Assembly: GCA_019894735.1 (NCBI GenBank)
Contig: JAGXOB010000113.1
Location: 1 to 7,164 of the forward strand
From: Promethearchaeota archaeon
GTDB taxonomy: Archaea; Asgardarchaeota; Lokiarchaeia; Sigynarchaeales; SOKP01
Reading direction: 5' to 3'
Length of the DNA: 7,164 bases
Shown here: piece after piece, positions 6,061-7,164 of the stretch
Position numbering within the stretch: the first letter of the stretch is position 1
Layout of the letters: each line of letters begins with the position of its first letter
Program-made: the position numbers and the translations under genes
The notes under the pieces: generated by a model
Seen by the model: the letters and a program-made list of their open reading frames with translations, nothing else
The model's database searches: none
Told to the model about the DNA's origin: nothing

Positions 6061-7164
6061 TTATAGTAAAAGGTTAATCTCCGCTAGAAATAACTCTGCT
6101 ATCTGAAGCCATTTTTGTTTGGTCTCCTCATCAGATCTGCTTTTTTCTATGAATTTTTTACCTCTCTCTAAATTTTCAAGAGCAAGTTCTAAATTTCCTA
6201 ATTCTTTATCGCAAATCCCTAACTTAATATAAGTTTGAAAAGCATACCAATCGTTGGAACTTATTTCAATCGATTTGAGAAATTCCATTTTGGCTTTTCC
6301 GTAATCTTGAAACGACATCAACATTTCACCGTAAGTATCGTGATACATTCCATTATCTGGGTCATCTTGAATTAGGTTTTTTATAACTTCTATGGCTTCA
6401 TCTTTTCTAGTTAAATATTGTAACCAGTAGGCCTTATAAATGAGTAAATTTTTATCATTTGGATAACCATCTAATAAATCATTGATGATTTTAAGACCAG
6501 CTTCTATGTTTCTCTTTTCCTTGAGAATATATGCCCTTTTTATTTCGACATTTTTATGCTCGGCAGGAAACATTTCAAGAATTTCATCTAAAAAATCTAG
6601 TAAATCATCATATTTATTAAAATAAATCAATACGCTCTCTTTAGCAAGGTAAAGATCGTAATCATCTGGATTAAGTTTTATAGCCTTATTGAATTCCTCA
6701 ATGCTTTCTTCAAAGTTATCGTATTTTTGTGCGATCTTCTTTTCAGAACTATAAGTTTGGACTTCATGCCATATCAGACCTTTCAACTTATCGTAAACAT
6801 CAAAGAGTTTCTTCTCTTTTTCCACTTTGTAAGCCAAGTATTTGATATAATCTGGCAGAAATCTCCTTAAGGCTTCACGTAGACCCTCTTTAAATAGGTT
6901 TCCACAAATCTCTTTTAAAATAGCAGTAATAGTTGATTCTAAACTAGTTGAATAGGTTTTATCCTTTTCTTCTTCATAGAGTATATTTAAATATGTAAAT
7001 TTAGTGATGTGTTCTTCGACTACAGCGTTTAATGTCCTTTCCAATTTCTCATTAGCCTGGAAATAATATATCTCATCACTTTTTCCCTCTAATTTAAAGA
7101 ATTTAATAGGATAAATCTTTTTCTCAACAATTTGTAGAATATGAAACTCTAGAACTACCAATTC
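6061..7164 (-). CDS. winged-helix/TPR protein, second paralogue, 5' end outside the window
   Basis: The frame is open to the right edge, with 367 codons visible and the stop at 6061-6063. The first possible start codon in the window (TTG at 7159-7161) aligns with Leu269 inside the 649-residue paralogue and the codon before it (GAA) also continues the alignment, so the gene is partial and roughly 270 N-terminal residues, including any tandem winged helices, probably lie beyond 7164. What is visible: the end of a winged-helix-like unit (IYPIKFFKLEGKS, then FQANEKLERTLNAVVEEH), the helical block FLPDYIKYLAYKVEKEKKL, and five to six TPR-like repeats (for example KDEAIEVIKNLIQDDPDNG). The 45 residues from YHD through LGIC share 26 identities with the paralogue by eye. 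No membrane segment is seen. It converges with the GTPase gene. Role as for its paralogue: possible DNA-binding/protein-scaffold regulator, unproven. Confidence 0.85.
   Translation of the reverse strand, partial: ELVVLEFHILQIVEKKIYPIKFFKLEGKSDEIYYFQANEKLERTLNAVVEEHITKFTYLNILYEEEKDKTYSTSLESTITAILKEICGNLFKEGLREALRRFLPDYIKYLAYKVEKEKKLFDVYDKLKGLIWHEVQTYSSEKKIAQKYDNFEESIEEFNKAIKLNPDDYDLYLAKESVLIYFNKYDDLLDFLDEILEMFPAEHKNVEIKRAYILKEKRNIEAGLKIINDLLDGYPNDKNLLIYKAYWLQYLTRKDEAIEVIKNLIQDDPDNGMYHDTYGEMLMSFQDYGKAKMEFLKSIEISSNDWYAFQTYIKLGICDKELGNLELALENLERGKKFIEKSRSDEETKQKWLQIAELFLAEINLLL

Noticed and set aside
7159..7161. TTG as the true start of the right-edge winged-helix/TPR gene
   Set aside because: The alignment to the paralogue continues through this codon to the window edge in the middle of a domain, so it is an internal leucine and the gene is simply cut by the window.

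Overview
The window looks like part of an archaeal chromosome, most likely an Asgard archaeon of the Loki/Heimdall type. This is an inference from three things: an AT-rich sequence with archaeal signals (TATA-like boxes about 40-60 bases before starts, GGTGAT or AAGGAG Shine-Dalgarno sites, GTG and TTG starts, T-tract ends); a complete Ras/Rab-like small GTPase, a eukaryotic-signature protein typical of Asgards; and large winged-helix/TPR proteins present as paralogues. No rRNA, tRNA, CRISPR array or intact mobile element was seen.

Layout. Positions 1-73 hold a stem-loop plus T-tract that probably ends a plus-strand gene lying left of the window. A MalY/PatB-type PLP enzyme (74-1273, minus) and a thiolase-fold protein (1358-2581, plus) diverge from an 84-base AT-rich promoter region. 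The thiolase has proline where the catalytic cysteine is expected. It converges, with a 29-base gap, on a 649-residue protein (2611-4560, minus) with tandem winged helices and C-terminal TPRs. Divergent from that gene is a small unknown protein (4730-4933, plus). The 381 bases from 4934 to 5314 hold T-tract terminators, a frameshifted remnant of a gene (5046-5244) and the promoter of the GTPase gene (5315-5863, plus). After a 197-base convergent gap comes a second copy of the winged-helix/TPR protein (6061 to the right edge, minus). Its N-terminal part lies outside the window.

How the parts may work together. The left third looks metabolic (amino-acid/sulfur PLP chemistry and acyl-CoA chemistry) with no obvious link between its two genes beyond a shared promoter region. 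The right two thirds look like a regulatory or signalling locus. Two related proteins with DNA-binding-like N-termini and protein-binding TPR C-termini lie on either side of a soluble small GTPase. The GTPase could be a partner of the TPR proteins, but the sequence shows only proximity, and the genes are on opposite strands.
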